64,000 bases of DNA, from assembly GCA_937922675.1 (NCBI GenBank), contig CALAJN010000014.1:1-64000 (forward strand), read 5' to 3'. Under the pieces are notes generated by a model. The model saw only the letters and a list, made by a program, of their open reading frames with translations. It had not been told where the DNA came from and did not search any database. The position numbers and the translations under genes were made by a program. The first letter of the stretch is position 1; each line of letters starts with the position of its first letter. Of this stretch, positions 8,585 to 18,959 are shown in pieces. The stretch comes from an uncultured Granulosicoccaceae bacterium (GTDB lineage Bacteria > Pseudomonadota > Gammaproteobacteria > Granulosicoccales > Granulosicoccaceae).

Positions 8585-10159
8585 TCAGTCGTACTGTCGT
8601 TCGTACGCTGAATTCATGACGTCGAGAACGTCCTGCAAACCCATACCGTCAAGCGTTGCCATATAGGCATCCCAATCTTCCATGACGTCTCCGGTACCTA
8701 GCACCCAGGCTTGCTGGCGCTCGAGCATGTAGTCACGAATGGACGGCCATGATCGGTCATAGACCTTTTGCTCATCAGCGGTAAAGGCGACTCCGAGAAA
8801 CTGGTCTATCAGGTAATCACCCTCGTCGTACAGTGCAATACCTTCCAGCGCGTACTTGTTGGACCACTGCTTCTCGTAGTTATAGTCCTGGAAAAAACCA
8901 CGCGCTTGTAGTTGTGCACCGACTCCCCAAAGTTGCGCATTGACCGGCTCATCACTGTTGAGCACAGCGTCTGTGAAAATGGGCTCACCGTCGACCATGG
9001 TGTATTGCTCACCCTCGGCTCCAAAATTGGCCAATCGACGGCCCTTTTCGGTGAACCAGAAGTCAAAATACTTGATGGTCTCTACCGGGTGCTCATTGGT
9101 ATGACCAATGGCCCAGCCATCAGGCTTGATAGGAATGCGGCGGTGCTCTTCCATACGCACACCCGATACTGAAGCAGGTGGTGCAAAAGCCTTGAATTCA
9201 AACCCTTCAATGGAGTCTGACAGACGGTTGTAGCCCGAAGTGGAGGCAAACCAGTCGTGGGTCATGCCACCCAGGTTCTCTGACAGCAGATACTCTCGTG
9301 CAGATGATCCACGCGTAAAGACCTCAGCGTCTACCAGTCCTTCCTCATACCAGCGAGCGAGGTTGGAAATACCGTCACGGTAGCCTTCTCCGGCATAGGG
9401 ATGCTCGATCTTGCCATCTACCACCATAAAGTCATGGTAGGTATCAGAACCTGATGAACGACCGTCCCACAGCGTGACAAGACGAATGAGCTCCGGCCAC
9501 TGACGTGCAAAGTACGGTACCTCGTCTGCTTGACCGTTGCCATTTGGATCCTGCGTCTTGAAGGCACGCAGCACTTCTTCTACTTCTTCAACTGTCTCGG
9601 GCACTTCAAGGCCCAGCGTGTCAAGCCAGTCATAACGAATAAAGTAGGCACGACCGTATTTGCCGTCAGGCAGATACGGGACGTAGTACATATTCCCATC
9701 CGCGGCCGATATCGCCGAGGCAATCTCCGGGCGCTCATCCAGAAAGGCCTTGAGATTGGGCGCGTGCTCGTCGATCAATTCATTGAGCGGCAAGAATGCA
9801 CCTTCTGGACCGTACTGGTTGACAAAATCCTTGAGACGGCTGGAGCCAACGATGTCCGGGATATTGCCCGAAGCAAGCATCAGGTTCAGCGCCTCGGTCT
9901 TGCCTGAATTCTCGTCAGTACGCATGTTGGCACCAACCGTATCGTTCTTCAGGCTGATACCCGTCAGTGCACTGGCTTCCTTTTCAACAGGCCAGTCCTC
10001 GTCATACACCGGATAACGTGCATGGTTCATCTGGATAGTAAGCTCCAGCGGCTCGTCGACAATACGCAGACTATCGTCAGCAACCGCGGACACACCTAGC
10101 GTCAGCGAGCCAATCGCTGTGCCCGTCAGCAACGCCGCCAATGGGGTCAATCTGTTCAT
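8585..10159 (-). CDS. AlgQ-type alginate/oligouronate-binding protein of an ABC importer
   Basis: A periplasmic solute-binding protein of 524 residues. The start at 10159 is chosen because AGGAGG lies six bases upstream and a normal signal peptide (MNRLTPLAALLTGTAIGSLT, cleavage after AVA at 27) follows. The frame is open 38 codons further, but that extension has no signal-like features. It closely resembles AlgQ1/AlgQ2 of Sphingomonas A1: EGAFLPLNELIDEHAPNLKA, YFIRYDWLD, GGMTHDWFAST, and the calcium-binding loop DPNGNGQADE at 204-213. It should capture acidic polysaccharide chains for the two permeases encoded just upstream. Alternative related ligands such as other uronides (LplA family) remain possible. 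Confidence 0.85.
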   Translation of the reverse strand: MNRLTPLAALLTGTAIGSLTLGVSAVADDSLRIVDEPLELTIQMNHARYPVYDEDWPVEKEASALTGISLKNDTVGANMRTDENSGKTEALNLMLASGNIPDIVGSSRLKDFVNQYGPEGAFLPLNELIDEHAPNLKAFLDERPEIASAISAADGNMYYVPYLPDGKYGRAYFIRYDWLDTLGLEVPETVEEVEEVLRAFKTQDPNGNGQADEVPYFARQWPELIRLVTLWDGRSSGSDTYHDFMVVDGKIEHPYAGEGYRDGISNLARWYEEGLVDAEVFTRGSSAREYLLSENLGGMTHDWFASTSGYNRLSDSIEGFEFKAFAPPASVSGVRMEEHRRIPIKPDGWAIGHTNEHPVETIKYFDFWFTEKGRRLANFGAEGEQYTMVDGEPIFTDAVLNSDEPVNAQLWGVGAQLQARGFFQDYNYEKQWSNKYALEGIALYDEGDYLIDQFLGVAFTADEQKVYDRSWPSIRDYMLERQQAWVLGTGDVMEDWDAYMATLDGMGLQDVLDVMNSAYERQYD

Positions 10160-10185
10160 GAATTTCCTCCTGTGGGTTTTACAAG

Positions 10186-11067
10186 TCACTCTTTTACTCC
10201 GCCGAGAAGAATGCCCTTCTCGAAGTACTTCTGCATCAACGGGTACACAATCAGAACCGGGATGATCGAACACACGATAATGGCCGCCGATACCGTCTCA
10301 AACGAATAGGCAGCGTTAAACAGAGTTGCTCCAAACTCCTGGTCATCCGAGAGGTTGGATATGGTGTGCCTCAAGAACACCTGCAATGGAATCTTGTCTT
10401 CATCCTGAAGCAGCACCATCGCCCAGAAAAAGCCGTTCCAGCGAGACACGATACAAAACAAGGCGATGGTTGCAATGGCTGGCTTGGACAGGGGTATGTA
10501 CACTTTCCAGAGCACCTGAAACTCATTGGCCCCATCCATGCGCGCGGCCTCTTCGAAGGACTGCGGCACGCTTTCAAAGAAGTTGCGCAGCAGGATGATG
10601 TTGAAGCCGTTGACCGCAAAACCGATGATGATGCCGAAGTAGCTATCCAGCAGACCCAGGTCCCGCATGTTCAGGAAGAACGGGATGAGACCCGCGTTGA
10701 ACCACATGGTAAAAGCCACCGTGAGGTTCCAGAAGCGCCTGCCAAACAACTGCGGCCGTGACAGTGCGTATGCACCCGGGATGATCAGCAGCAGACTCAT
10801 CAACGTGCCACCGATGGTGTAGATAAACGTATTCTTGTAGGAAATCCAGAACTGAGGGTCCGACAATACGTACTGATAGGCCTCAATCGTGAAGCTGACA
10901 GGCGTCAGCAACACCTTTCCCGCACGCGCCTCAAAGCCCGAACTCAGCGATAGCGCGGCAATATAGATAAACGGGTACAAGGTCGAGATAGCGAACATCC
11001 CGATCAGTACCATGTTGGCGATGACAAAGAGCTTGTCGCCACGCGAGTAGAGATTCATATTGGTCAT
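10186..11067 (-). CDS. ABC transporter permease, AlgM2/LplC-type
   Basis: A 293-residue inner-membrane permease with six predicted membrane segments and the EAA loop that contacts the ATPase (FEEAARMDGANEFQVLWKVY, Gly at 179). It belongs to the CUT1 carbohydrate importer group. Its length equals that of AlgM2 as I recall it. It pairs with the AlgM1-type permease (13 bases upstream) to form the channel served by the AlgQ-type binding protein and the AlgS-type ATPase. The binding-protein start follows 26 bases after its stop. Confidence 0.85.
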   Translation of the reverse strand: MTNMNLYSRGDKLFVIANMVLIGMFAISTLYPFIYIAALSLSSGFEARAGKVLLTPVSFTIEAYQYVLSDPQFWISYKNTFIYTIGGTLMSLLLIIPGAYALSRPQLFGRRFWNLTVAFTMWFNAGLIPFFLNMRDLGLLDSYFGIIIGFAVNGFNIILLRNFFESVPQSFEEAARMDGANEFQVLWKVYIPLSKPAIATIALFCIVSRWNGFFWAMVLLQDEDKIPLQVFLRHTISNLSDDQEFGATLFNAAYSFETVSAAIIVCSIIPVLIVYPLMQKYFEKGILLGGVKE

Positions 11068-11079
11068 GAGTGCCCTCCC

Positions 11080-12003
11080 CTACCACAACGACGTGCGCGA
11101 ATAGCGCTTGCTGAGAGAGTTGGCTGTCATCACCAGAACGAAAGCCACTACCGCGTTGAACAGTCCAGCCGCGGCGGCAAAGTCATACTGGCCGGCCTGG
11201 ATCCCCTGACGGTAGATAAATGTGTTGACCACATCCGCGGTCTCATAGGTGGCTGGTTGGTAGAGCAGGATGATCATCTCGAAACTGACTTCAAGCACAT
11301 TGCCAATACGGATGATCAGCATGATGATGATCGTGGTCATGATCGAGGGAATCGTGACTTTCCACATCATCTGCCAACGCGACGCTCCGTCGATAACAGC
11401 ACTTTCATAGAGCGTGGGTGATACGCCAGCGATAGCTGCCAGATAAACGATGGACTGAAAGCCCGCTTCCTGCCAGATCCCTGTACCAATGAAAATTGGC
11501 CTGAACCATTCAGGCTTGGTGAGAAAGTAAATGGGCTCCAAACCAAACCAGCCAATGACCGTGTTAACCACGCCAGCCGAAGGAGAAAAGGCCGTTATCA
11601 CAATACCGGCAATGATCACCGATGAAATGAAATGCGGCAGGTAGACAATGGTCTGTGCCGATTTCTTGAATGTCTGGTTCAGCACTTCGTTGAACATCAA
11701 CGCCAACAGAATGGGCACCGGAAACCCAATCAACAGCGAATAGAAACTGATGATCACAGTATTTCTGAGCGCCCTTATGAATTGGTCATTACCAAACAGG
11801 GTTTCAAAATGCTCAAAGCCTATCCAAGGGCTTGCTGCTACACCGCGGAAGATCGAGTAGTCCTTGAAGGCCACCTGCAAGCCGTACATCGGCTTGTAGA
11901 GAAAAACCACCAGCCACACAATGGTCGGCAGCAACATCACGTACAGCTGCCACTCGCGTCGCAGGTGTTTCCAGATACGTTGTGTGCGAGTGAGGGAACT
12001 CAT
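11080..12003 (-). CDS. ABC transporter permease, AlgM1/LplB-type
   Basis: A 307-residue permease with an N-terminal cytoplasmic basic stretch (RTQRIWKHLRREW), a first membrane helix (LYVMLLPTIVWLVVFLYKPM) and the EAA motif LYESAVIDGASRWQMMWKV around 199-217. LplB/AlgM1 proteins form one half of the membrane channel in importers for complex acidic sugars. The gene lies between the ATPase gene (6 bases upstream) and the AlgM2-type gene, all on the minus strand, so the four transport genes form one transcription unit. Confidence 0.85.
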   Translation of the reverse strand: MSSLTRTQRIWKHLRREWQLYVMLLPTIVWLVVFLYKPMYGLQVAFKDYSIFRGVAASPWIGFEHFETLFGNDQFIRALRNTVIISFYSLLIGFPVPILLALMFNEVLNQTFKKSAQTIVYLPHFISSVIIAGIVITAFSPSAGVVNTVIGWFGLEPIYFLTKPEWFRPIFIGTGIWQEAGFQSIVYLAAIAGVSPTLYESAVIDGASRWQMMWKVTIPSIMTTIIIMLIIRIGNVLEVSFEMIILLYQPATYETADVVNTFIYRQGIQAGQYDFAAAAGLFNAVVAFVLVMTANSLSKRYSRTSLW

Positions 12004-12009
12004 GTCTGT

Positions 12010-13119
12010 CTAGTCACCCACGCTTGAGAACAGAGATCGACCATCCTCTTCGTCAAACACCTTGACGCGTTCGCGATTGATACGGATCTTGCGCAACTCG
12101 GAAAGATGCGCAATATCACCATAGGTCTCGGTCTTGATCACAAAAGGGTGCTCACCGACCTTTGCGTGTATTAGCGCCTCTGACCCAAGTGGCTCAATCA
12201 AATCGACATCTATGGGTACGCTATCGCTTGTGTCTGTGCCTTCAAGCAGCACATCTTCAGGTCGAATGCCAACCACTACGCGTCGCCCTTCGGAATCCGC
12301 CGACCCTTCGAATCTCGGCAACACGATACGTGCACCGTCGTCAAGCGTGGCCACGGGTCCTTCAGCCTCGTTTGCAAGCGTTGCTCCCAGCTGATTCATC
12401 GGTGGAGAACCGATAAAACTTGCAACAAATCGGTTCGCAGGGTTCATGAACAACTCCATTGGCGTACCGATCTGTTCGATTCGCCCCTCACTCATGACCA
12501 CGATGCGATCTGCCAGAGTCATCGCCTCAACCTGATCATGGGTAACATAAACACTGGTCACACCGAGTCGTGCATGCAAACGTTTGATCTCCGCACGCAT
12601 CTGGGTTCTGAGCTGCGCATCAAGATTGGATAGCGGCTCGTCAAACAGGAATACCTTTGGGTTGCGCACAATCGCTCGCCCCATGGCGACACGTTGGCGC
12701 TGCCCACCGGATAGATCAGCAGGCTTTCTGTCGAGGTAGCTGGTCAAGCCAAGAATGCCCGCCACCTCGTTGACCGAGCGTTCAATTTCAACTTTTGGCA
12801 CGCGACGAATGCGCAAACCAAATGCAATGTTCTCTGCCACATCCAGATGTGGATAAAGCGCATAGTTCTGAAACACCATCGCCACGTCCCGATCCTTGGG
12901 GGCCACTTCATTGACCTCGCGGCCAGCGATGTCAATCGTGCCATCGGAGATCTCTTCCAGCCCGGCTATCATGCGCAGCGTCGTTGACTTGCCACACCCG
13001 GAGGGACCGACCAGCACCACAAACTCTTGCTCGGCAACATGCAGATCAATACCGTGGACTACATCGATGTCGCCATAGCGCTTGACGACCTTGTTCAACA
13101 CGACACCTGACATGCTCAA
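12010..13119 (-). CDS. ABC transporter ATP-binding protein, AlgS/MsmK/UgpC-type
   Basis: The 369-residue ATPase carries Walker A GPSGCGKST (38-46), signature LSGGQRQR, Walker B VFLFDEPLSNLD, the switch histidine in VYVTHDQVEAM, and a C-terminal TOBE/MalK-type regulatory domain. It powers the AlgM1/AlgM2-type permease pair. The start is either TTG at 13119, overlapping the GntR stop as TTGA, or ATG at 13113, which has the same frame. Either way it is translationally coupled to the regulator gene. Such ATPases can be shared by several sugar importers, so it may serve others as well. Confidence 0.9.
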   Translation of the reverse strand: MSMSGVVLNKVVKRYGDIDVVHGIDLHVAEQEFVVLVGPSGCGKSTTLRMIAGLEEISDGTIDIAGREVNEVAPKDRDVAMVFQNYALYPHLDVAENIAFGLRIRRVPKVEIERSVNEVAGILGLTSYLDRKPADLSGGQRQRVAMGRAIVRNPKVFLFDEPLSNLDAQLRTQMRAEIKRLHARLGVTSVYVTHDQVEAMTLADRIVVMSEGRIEQIGTPMELFMNPANRFVASFIGSPPMNQLGATLANEAEGPVATLDDGARIVLPRFEGSADSEGRRVVVGIRPEDVLLEGTDTSDSVPIDVDLIEPLGSEALIHAKVGEHPFVIKTETYGDIAHLSELRKIRINRERVKVFDEEDGRSLFSSVGD

Positions 13120-13898
13120 AGCATCCCTTGGGGCAAGGAGCCTTGCGACTCGATGAAACGAAGTAGTTCCGGATCGGACGAAAGCTGAGCAATCTCACCT
13201 TCGAGCGAGCCAATATGTGCGACCAGAGCCGCTTCGGCTGCGTCGGCATCAGCACAATGGATCGCGTCCACGATGCGATGGTGGTCAGCTAGCACCTTGG
13301 CGTGCCGACGAATGCGACGACGACGCTTCAAGTGGCGCATCCGATTGACCTCGACCTGACTACGCGTCAGCAGATCCCAGGCACCGGGTACCCCGGCAAT
13401 CTGGAAAAAAACCTTGTGAAGCTTCTGATCGAGCTGAAAGAAGCGTGCGTCATCCACGGCCTCCATAGCCTGCTGCTGCTCTTCAAGAATAGAGTCAAGA
13501 TCCACACCGTTCAGTGAATCGCCATGACGTAGAGCGGCACGCCGCACCGCCCCGATCTCCAATTGCAGGCGCGTGAAACAACCCTCTACAAAGCTTGCGA
13601 TGCGGATCGGTGTGACATAGGTGCCACTCTTCGGTATGACACGCACGAGCCCGGCATCCTCGAGACGAATCAGCGCCTCGCGCACGGGTGTCTTGCTGGC
13701 GCCCAGAGATTCTGATATCTCCTTCTCGGAGAGCCGCTGTCCGGGTACGAGCTGAATGCTCACAATCAGATCGCGTAGCAGACGATATATCTGAGGCGCG
13801 AGCATCTCATCATCACTCAGGGCCACATCATCGAGCAGCCCCGGCACAGAACCGGCACGATCAAGGGTGATTGGCGATGAAGGAGAGGTGGTTAACAC
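13116..13898 (-). CDS. GntR-family transcriptional regulator (FadR/FCD type)
   Basis: The 260-residue regulator has a winged-helix DNA-binding region at about 58-100 (RLSEKEISESLGASKTPVRE, then LEDAGLVRVIPKSGTYV), followed by an all-helical FCD effector domain. FCD regulators of this group often sense uronates or their breakdown acids. As first gene of the alginate-type operon it probably represses its own promoter. The start is GTG at 13898 with no clear ribosome site, and the message leader would be very short (about 14 bases) if the promoter proposed at 13919-13953 is used. Confidence 0.9.
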   Translation of the reverse strand: MLTTSPSSPITLDRAGSVPGLLDDVALSDDEMLAPQIYRLLRDLIVSIQLVPGQRLSEKEISESLGASKTPVREALIRLEDAGLVRVIPKSGTYVTPIRIASFVEGCFTRLQLEIGAVRRAALRHGDSLNGVDLDSILEEQQQAMEAVDDARFFQLDQKLHKVFFQIAGVPGAWDLLTRSQVEVNRMRHLKRRRRIRRHAKVLADHHRIVDAIHCADADAAEAALVAHIGSLEGEIAQLSSDPELLRFIESQGSLPQGML

Positions 13899-13918
13899 AG
13901 TAGCGCGAACAAATATGC

Positions 13919-13953
13919 TTGATAGCGGATCTGGTATATCAGAACAACTACCA
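13919..13953 (-). promoter_or_regulatory. Candidate promoter with UxuR/ExuR-like operator for the alginate-type operon
   Basis: On the minus strand TTGTTC and TATCAA are separated by 17 bases, a plausible sigma-70 promoter for the GntR-led operon. Inside the spacer, CTGGTATATCAG (13931-13942) is a near-palindrome close to TTGGTATACCAA, the consensus known for the GntR/FCD regulators UxuR and ExuR. A regulator bound there would block the promoter. The match is by eye and the assignment is inference. Confidence 0.5.
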
Positions 13954-14099
13954 TACTACACTTTTTGGCACAGGACCTTGGCCAATTTACGTATCTCGCT
14001 CATGAGAAGGAACAGGCGCCAGGAGCCCCGAGCTGCTCGATCAGAGCCGTGTGACCGTCTCCCTCCTGTGCCGACCCGCAGAAGCGCACTGTCGCCCAG

Positions 14100-15212
14100 C
14101 TACAAAAGCGGTGTCAAAGCGACACCCAGGCCCAGTCGCTGCTGATGTTGTTGATAGTCAATCAGTGAGTCACCGTAACCGTTGAAGTAGTTGACCAATC
14201 CTCGGAATTTCCCATACAGCGGAAACGTCCAGCTCAGATCGATCGCACCCTTGCCCGTTGCCGGGTTACCTCTTGCCAGCGCTGAGTACTCGTTGCTTCC
14301 GGAGCGCATGCTCATCCGCAGATCGCCATGCCCCATGAAATCGAGGATGTCCGGATTGTCGTCGCCATTTGCGTCCAGCGGGGTATCCTTTTCCGATTCA
14401 GGAAGGCGGTACCAGGGCCGTATTTGCATTAGAAAATCACCGCGCTCATATATCAGTCCGGTGTAGACGCGATTCCAACTTCTAGACAGCCCTTGATACT
14501 GACCATTGGATTCGTGCTCAAAACCCACTAGCCAGGCGGTGCTGCCCCCAAACGGCCCCCACAAGAGCGGCTTCAGATAGAAGATTTCAGGCTGGTAGTT
14601 TGTCTCGCGAAACGGGCTGGACAGATCATCAGAATACAATTGCCACCACGCCTTGAGCGTGATCGCCACTGACAGCGCATCGTCTTTCAACAACACGTCA
14701 GATTCATTCAACTGGGTCTTGAGGCTGATCTGGAACTTGACCTCTACATGCTCAAACCCGGATTCGTTTTCAAGCCCCGCATCCTGGTAAACCGTCTCAT
14801 TGATGCGATTCGTGTACGCCAGCGGCAGGATGAAATTGGGTTTGTGCGCCGTTATCACGTAGGGATCGAACACCGTCTCACGCTCACGGATCACGCGCTC
14901 GGTCAATGCGCCAGGCGCTTGCTCAGCCTGACTCGTCTCTGGCTCATTGGTACTCGCATCCGGGAGATCAGGAAAAGCATCAACACGTTCCCGCTCGGTT
15001 TCTACGGCCTCGACGATTTCCTCGCGTAACTCATCGGGCACGACAGGCGTTTCGCTGATGACCTTCGAGACTGCACAGGCCTGCATGAGCACAGCAACGG
15101 CAGGGCCCAACAGCAGAAAAGCGCCTTGTTGGCCGAATATCAGCCGAAAAGACGGCCATTCAAGACCGCTTTTCAGGGGCTTTTGGGGTCGGACGTCAAC
15201 AACTTCAATCAC
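14100..15212 (-). CDS. pldA: Outer-membrane phospholipase A (OMPLA)
   Basis: The C-terminal two thirds form a beta-barrel with the OMPLA active site: HESNG with His233 and Ser235, and SRSWNR with Asn247. The His-Ser and Ser-Asn spacings (2 and 12) match the catalytic His142/Ser144/Asn156 of E. coli. It hydrolyses phospholipids that reach the outer leaflet of the outer membrane. Residues about 50-115 form an acidic, proline-rich linker not found in E. coli. The start given is the farthest GTG, which lies inside an inverted repeat. The true start may be a TTG, GTG or ATG near codons 35-43, before the AVAVLMQACAV hydrophobic stretch. It follows sucD by 24 bases and may share its transcript. Confidence 0.85.
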   Translation of the reverse strand: MIEVVDVRPQKPLKSGLEWPSFRLIFGQQGAFLLLGPAVAVLMQACAVSKVISETPVVPDELREEIVEAVETERERVDAFPDLPDASTNEPETSQAEQAPGALTERVIRERETVFDPYVITAHKPNFILPLAYTNRINETVYQDAGLENESGFEHVEVKFQISLKTQLNESDVLLKDDALSVAITLKAWWQLYSDDLSSPFRETNYQPEIFYLKPLLWGPFGGSTAWLVGFEHESNGQYQGLSRSWNRVYTGLIYERGDFLMQIRPWYRLPESEKDTPLDANGDDNPDILDFMGHGDLRMSMRSGSNEYSALARGNPATGKGAIDLSWTFPLYGKFRGLVNYFNGYGDSLIDYQQHQQRLGLGVALTPLL

Positions 15213-15231
15213 TTACCGAGGTCCGACCCCA
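15184..15231. repeat. Inverted repeat with 11-bp perfect arms (REP/RAYT-like) between sucD and pldA
   Basis: TGGGGTCGGAC and GTCCGACCCCA flank 26 bases. It lies five bases beyond the sucD stop and covers the farthest upstream start of pldA. The GGGTCGGAC-type arm resembles short palindromic elements that are spread through proteobacterial genomes together with REP-associated tyrosine transposases. No second copy is seen in this window. It could also act as a transcription-ending or message-stabilising hairpin. Confidence 0.65.
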
Positions 15232-15236
15232 TGGTA

Positions 15237-16109
15237 CTACCAGCCGGTGGCTTCTTTGACGGCGAGACCGAGCTCCGCGGGTGAGCGGGTGATGGTCACG
15301 CCGGCGGCGCCGAGGGCTGCGAACTTGTCGTCTGCGGTGCCTTTGCCGCCGGCGATGATCGCCCCAGCGTGCCCCATACGCTTGCCAGGAGGCGCGGTCA
15401 CACCGGCGATGTAAGCTGCGACGGGCTTCTTGACATTGGAGGCGATGAACTCAGCCGCTTCTTCCTCAGCGGTGCCCCCAATTTCACCGACCATCAGGAT
15501 AGCTTCGGTCTGTGGGTCGTCGGCAAAGAGCGCTAGTGCGTCGATAAATGAGGTGCCCGGGATAGGGTCACCACCGATACCAATACAGGTGCTTTGTCCA
15601 TAACCCAGATCAGAGGTTTGCTTGACGCACTCGTAGGTGAGCGTTCCAGAGCGCGACACGATGCCGACCTTGCCGGCATTGTGGATAGCTCCTGGCATGA
15701 TGCCGATTTTGCACTCTCCAGGAGTAATGACACCAGGACAGTTCGGCCCTACAAGCCGTACGCCATTTTGCTCGACAGCAATACGCGCCTCGAGCATATC
15801 CAGAGTGGGAATGCCTTCGGTGATGCATACGATGAGTTCAACACCGCTTTCTGCTGCCTCGATGATCGAATCCTTGCAAAAAGGGGCGGGCACGTAGATG
15901 ACCGTGGCATCAGCGCCGGTTTCGTCTACCGCGTTTCTCACCGTATTGAAAACTGGCAAGTCAAGGTGCTTGCTGCCGCCTTTGCCGGGCGTTACTCCAC
16001 CGACCATCTGCGTGCCATAGGCAATCGCCTGCTCGGTGTGAAAAGTGCCCTGACTACCCGTGATGCCCTGACAGATTACCTTGGTGTTCTTGTTGATCAG
16101 TACGCTCAT
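15237..16109 (-). CDS. sucD: Succinyl-CoA synthetase alpha subunit
   Basis: The 290-residue subunit binds CoA and carries the phosphohistidine used in succinyl-CoA + NDP + Pi to succinate + NTP + CoA. The N-terminal CoA domain ([20 protein letters not shown]), [20 protein letters not shown] and the catalytic segment [14 protein letters not shown] are present. It starts with ATG at 16109, overlapping the end of sucC by four bases, so the two subunits are translationally coupled. Length matches E. coli SucD (289). Confidence 0.97.
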   Translation of the reverse strand: MSVLINKNTKVICQGITGSQGTFHTEQAIAYGTQMVGGVTPGKGGSKHLDLPVFNTVRNAVDETGADATVIYVPAPFCKDSIIEAAESGVELIVCITEGIPTLDMLEARIAVEQNGVRLVGPNCPGVITPGECKIGIMPGAIHNAGKVGIVSRSGTLTYECVKQTSDLGYGQSTCIGIGGDPIPGTSFIDALALFADDPQTEAILMVGEIGGTAEEEAAEFIASNVKKPVAAYIAGVTAPPGKRMGHAGAIIAGGKGTADDKFAALGAAGVTITRSPAELGLAVKEATGW

Positions 16110-17287
16110 GCGCTTGCTCCTGAAGCCTTTGCCACCGTCGCGACAATTTTCTCCGCCGCATCGCCAAGATCGCTGGCTGATTGCAAGGCCAGATCACTGT
16201 CATCAAGTAGCTTGCGACCTTCAGCCGCCATCGTTCCCTCAAGTCGCACTACCACGGGGATATCGATCCCCACTTCGGCAACCGCGGCCATGACGCCATC
16301 AGCGATCAAATCACAACGTACAATCCCGCCGAAGATATTGACCAGAATGCCCTTGACGTCGGGATCAGAGAGGATGATCTTCAGTGCCTCAGCCACCCGC
16401 TCCTTGGTGGCACCACCCCCTACATCCAGAAAATTTGCCGGCTGCCCACCCTTCAGTTTGATGATGTCCATGGTAGCCATTGCAAGTCCGGCTCCATTGA
16501 CCATACAACCGATGTTGCCTTCAAGCGCCACGTAGTTAAGATCCCATTCGGACGCACGCAATTCACGCTCATCTTCCTGACTCTTGTCACGAAGCGCCTC
16601 AAGATCCGCATGTCGATAGAGCGCGTTACCGTCGATGTTGATCTTGCCATCCAGGCAGATCAGATCGCCTGAGCCTGTGACCACAAGAGGATTGATTTCG
16701 ACCAGTGCCAGATCTTTTTCAACAAACAACTTGCAGAGGCCGCCGAGTAGTTGGCTGAACTGCTTGATCTGAGCGCCTTTCAAGCCGAGCCCGAAGGCAA
16801 GCTCGCGGCACTGATAGGGCATAACACCCACCAGAGGATTGAGTTCAGCCTTGAGAATTTTCTCCGGTGTTTCATGCGCAACCGTCTCGATCTCCATACC
16901 GCCCTCAGTTGACGCCATGACCACAACGCGTTGAGTCGCGCGGTCGATGACCATACCGAGATACATCTCATTGGCGATGTCACAGGTTTCCTCCACCAGA
17001 ACCGTATTGACAGGTTGGCCCTTGGCATCGGTTTGAAACGTGACAAGCTGGGTGCCGAGCATGGACTCTGCATATTCCTCAGCCTCTTTGGGTGTATCCA
17101 CGAGCTTGACGCCACCCGCCTTACCACGACCACCGGCGTGAACTTGCGCCTTGACCACAACGCGATCTGTAGACAGGGCTTGCGCCGCCTCTCGCGCTTC
17201 AGCGGGGGTGTTGGCTATGCGACTGGTGGGCACAGGCATGCCGTATTCGGCGAAGAGTGCCTTCGCCTGGTATTCGTGCAGATTCAT
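16106..17287 (-). CDS. sucC: Succinyl-CoA synthetase beta subunit
   Basis: The ATP-grasp subunit begins [20 protein letters not shown], the standard SucC opening, at 17287. The frame is open ten codons further, but those residues are not part of the family. The product of 393 residues includes [20 protein letters not shown] for nucleotide binding, the EINPLVV segment and [13 protein letters not shown]. It pairs with SucD, whose gene overlaps its end. lpdA lies 92 bases upstream on the same strand, so sucC and sucD are probably co-transcribed with the rest of the 2-oxoglutarate dehydrogenase genes. Confidence 0.97.
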   Translation of the reverse strand: MNLHEYQAKALFAEYGMPVPTSRIANTPAEAREAAQALSTDRVVVKAQVHAGGRGKAGGVKLVDTPKEAEEYAESMLGTQLVTFQTDAKGQPVNTVLVEETCDIANEMYLGMVIDRATQRVVVMASTEGGMEIETVAHETPEKILKAELNPLVGVMPYQCRELAFGLGLKGAQIKQFSQLLGGLCKLFVEKDLALVEINPLVVTGSGDLICLDGKINIDGNALYRHADLEALRDKSQEDERELRASEWDLNYVALEGNIGCMVNGAGLAMATMDIIKLKGGQPANFLDVGGGATKERVAEALKIILSDPDVKGILVNIFGGIVRCDLIADGVMAAVAEVGIDIPVVVRLEGTMAAEGRKLLDDSDLALQSASDLGDAAEKIVATVAKASGASA

Positions 17288-17379
17288 ATCTGGTCTCTGG
17301 TAGTGATCTTTATGCAAACGTGCTGAGTCGCATAGCTAGCCTCTGAGCAGCGCAGGCCATGCTAGGGACAAGGCCGGCT

Positions 17380-18945
<1,566 letters not shown>

Positions 18946-18959
18946 CTAACAAGAGAAAC

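Noticed and set aside
10160-10273. Extended N-terminus of the binding protein (38 more codons)
   Set aside because: The AGGAGG site and signal peptide at 10159 define the start; the extension overlaps the end of the upstream permease gene.
15594-16535. A 313-codon open frame on the plus strand
   Set aside because: It is antisense to sucD and sucC; Ser/Arg-rich translation typical of shadow frames.
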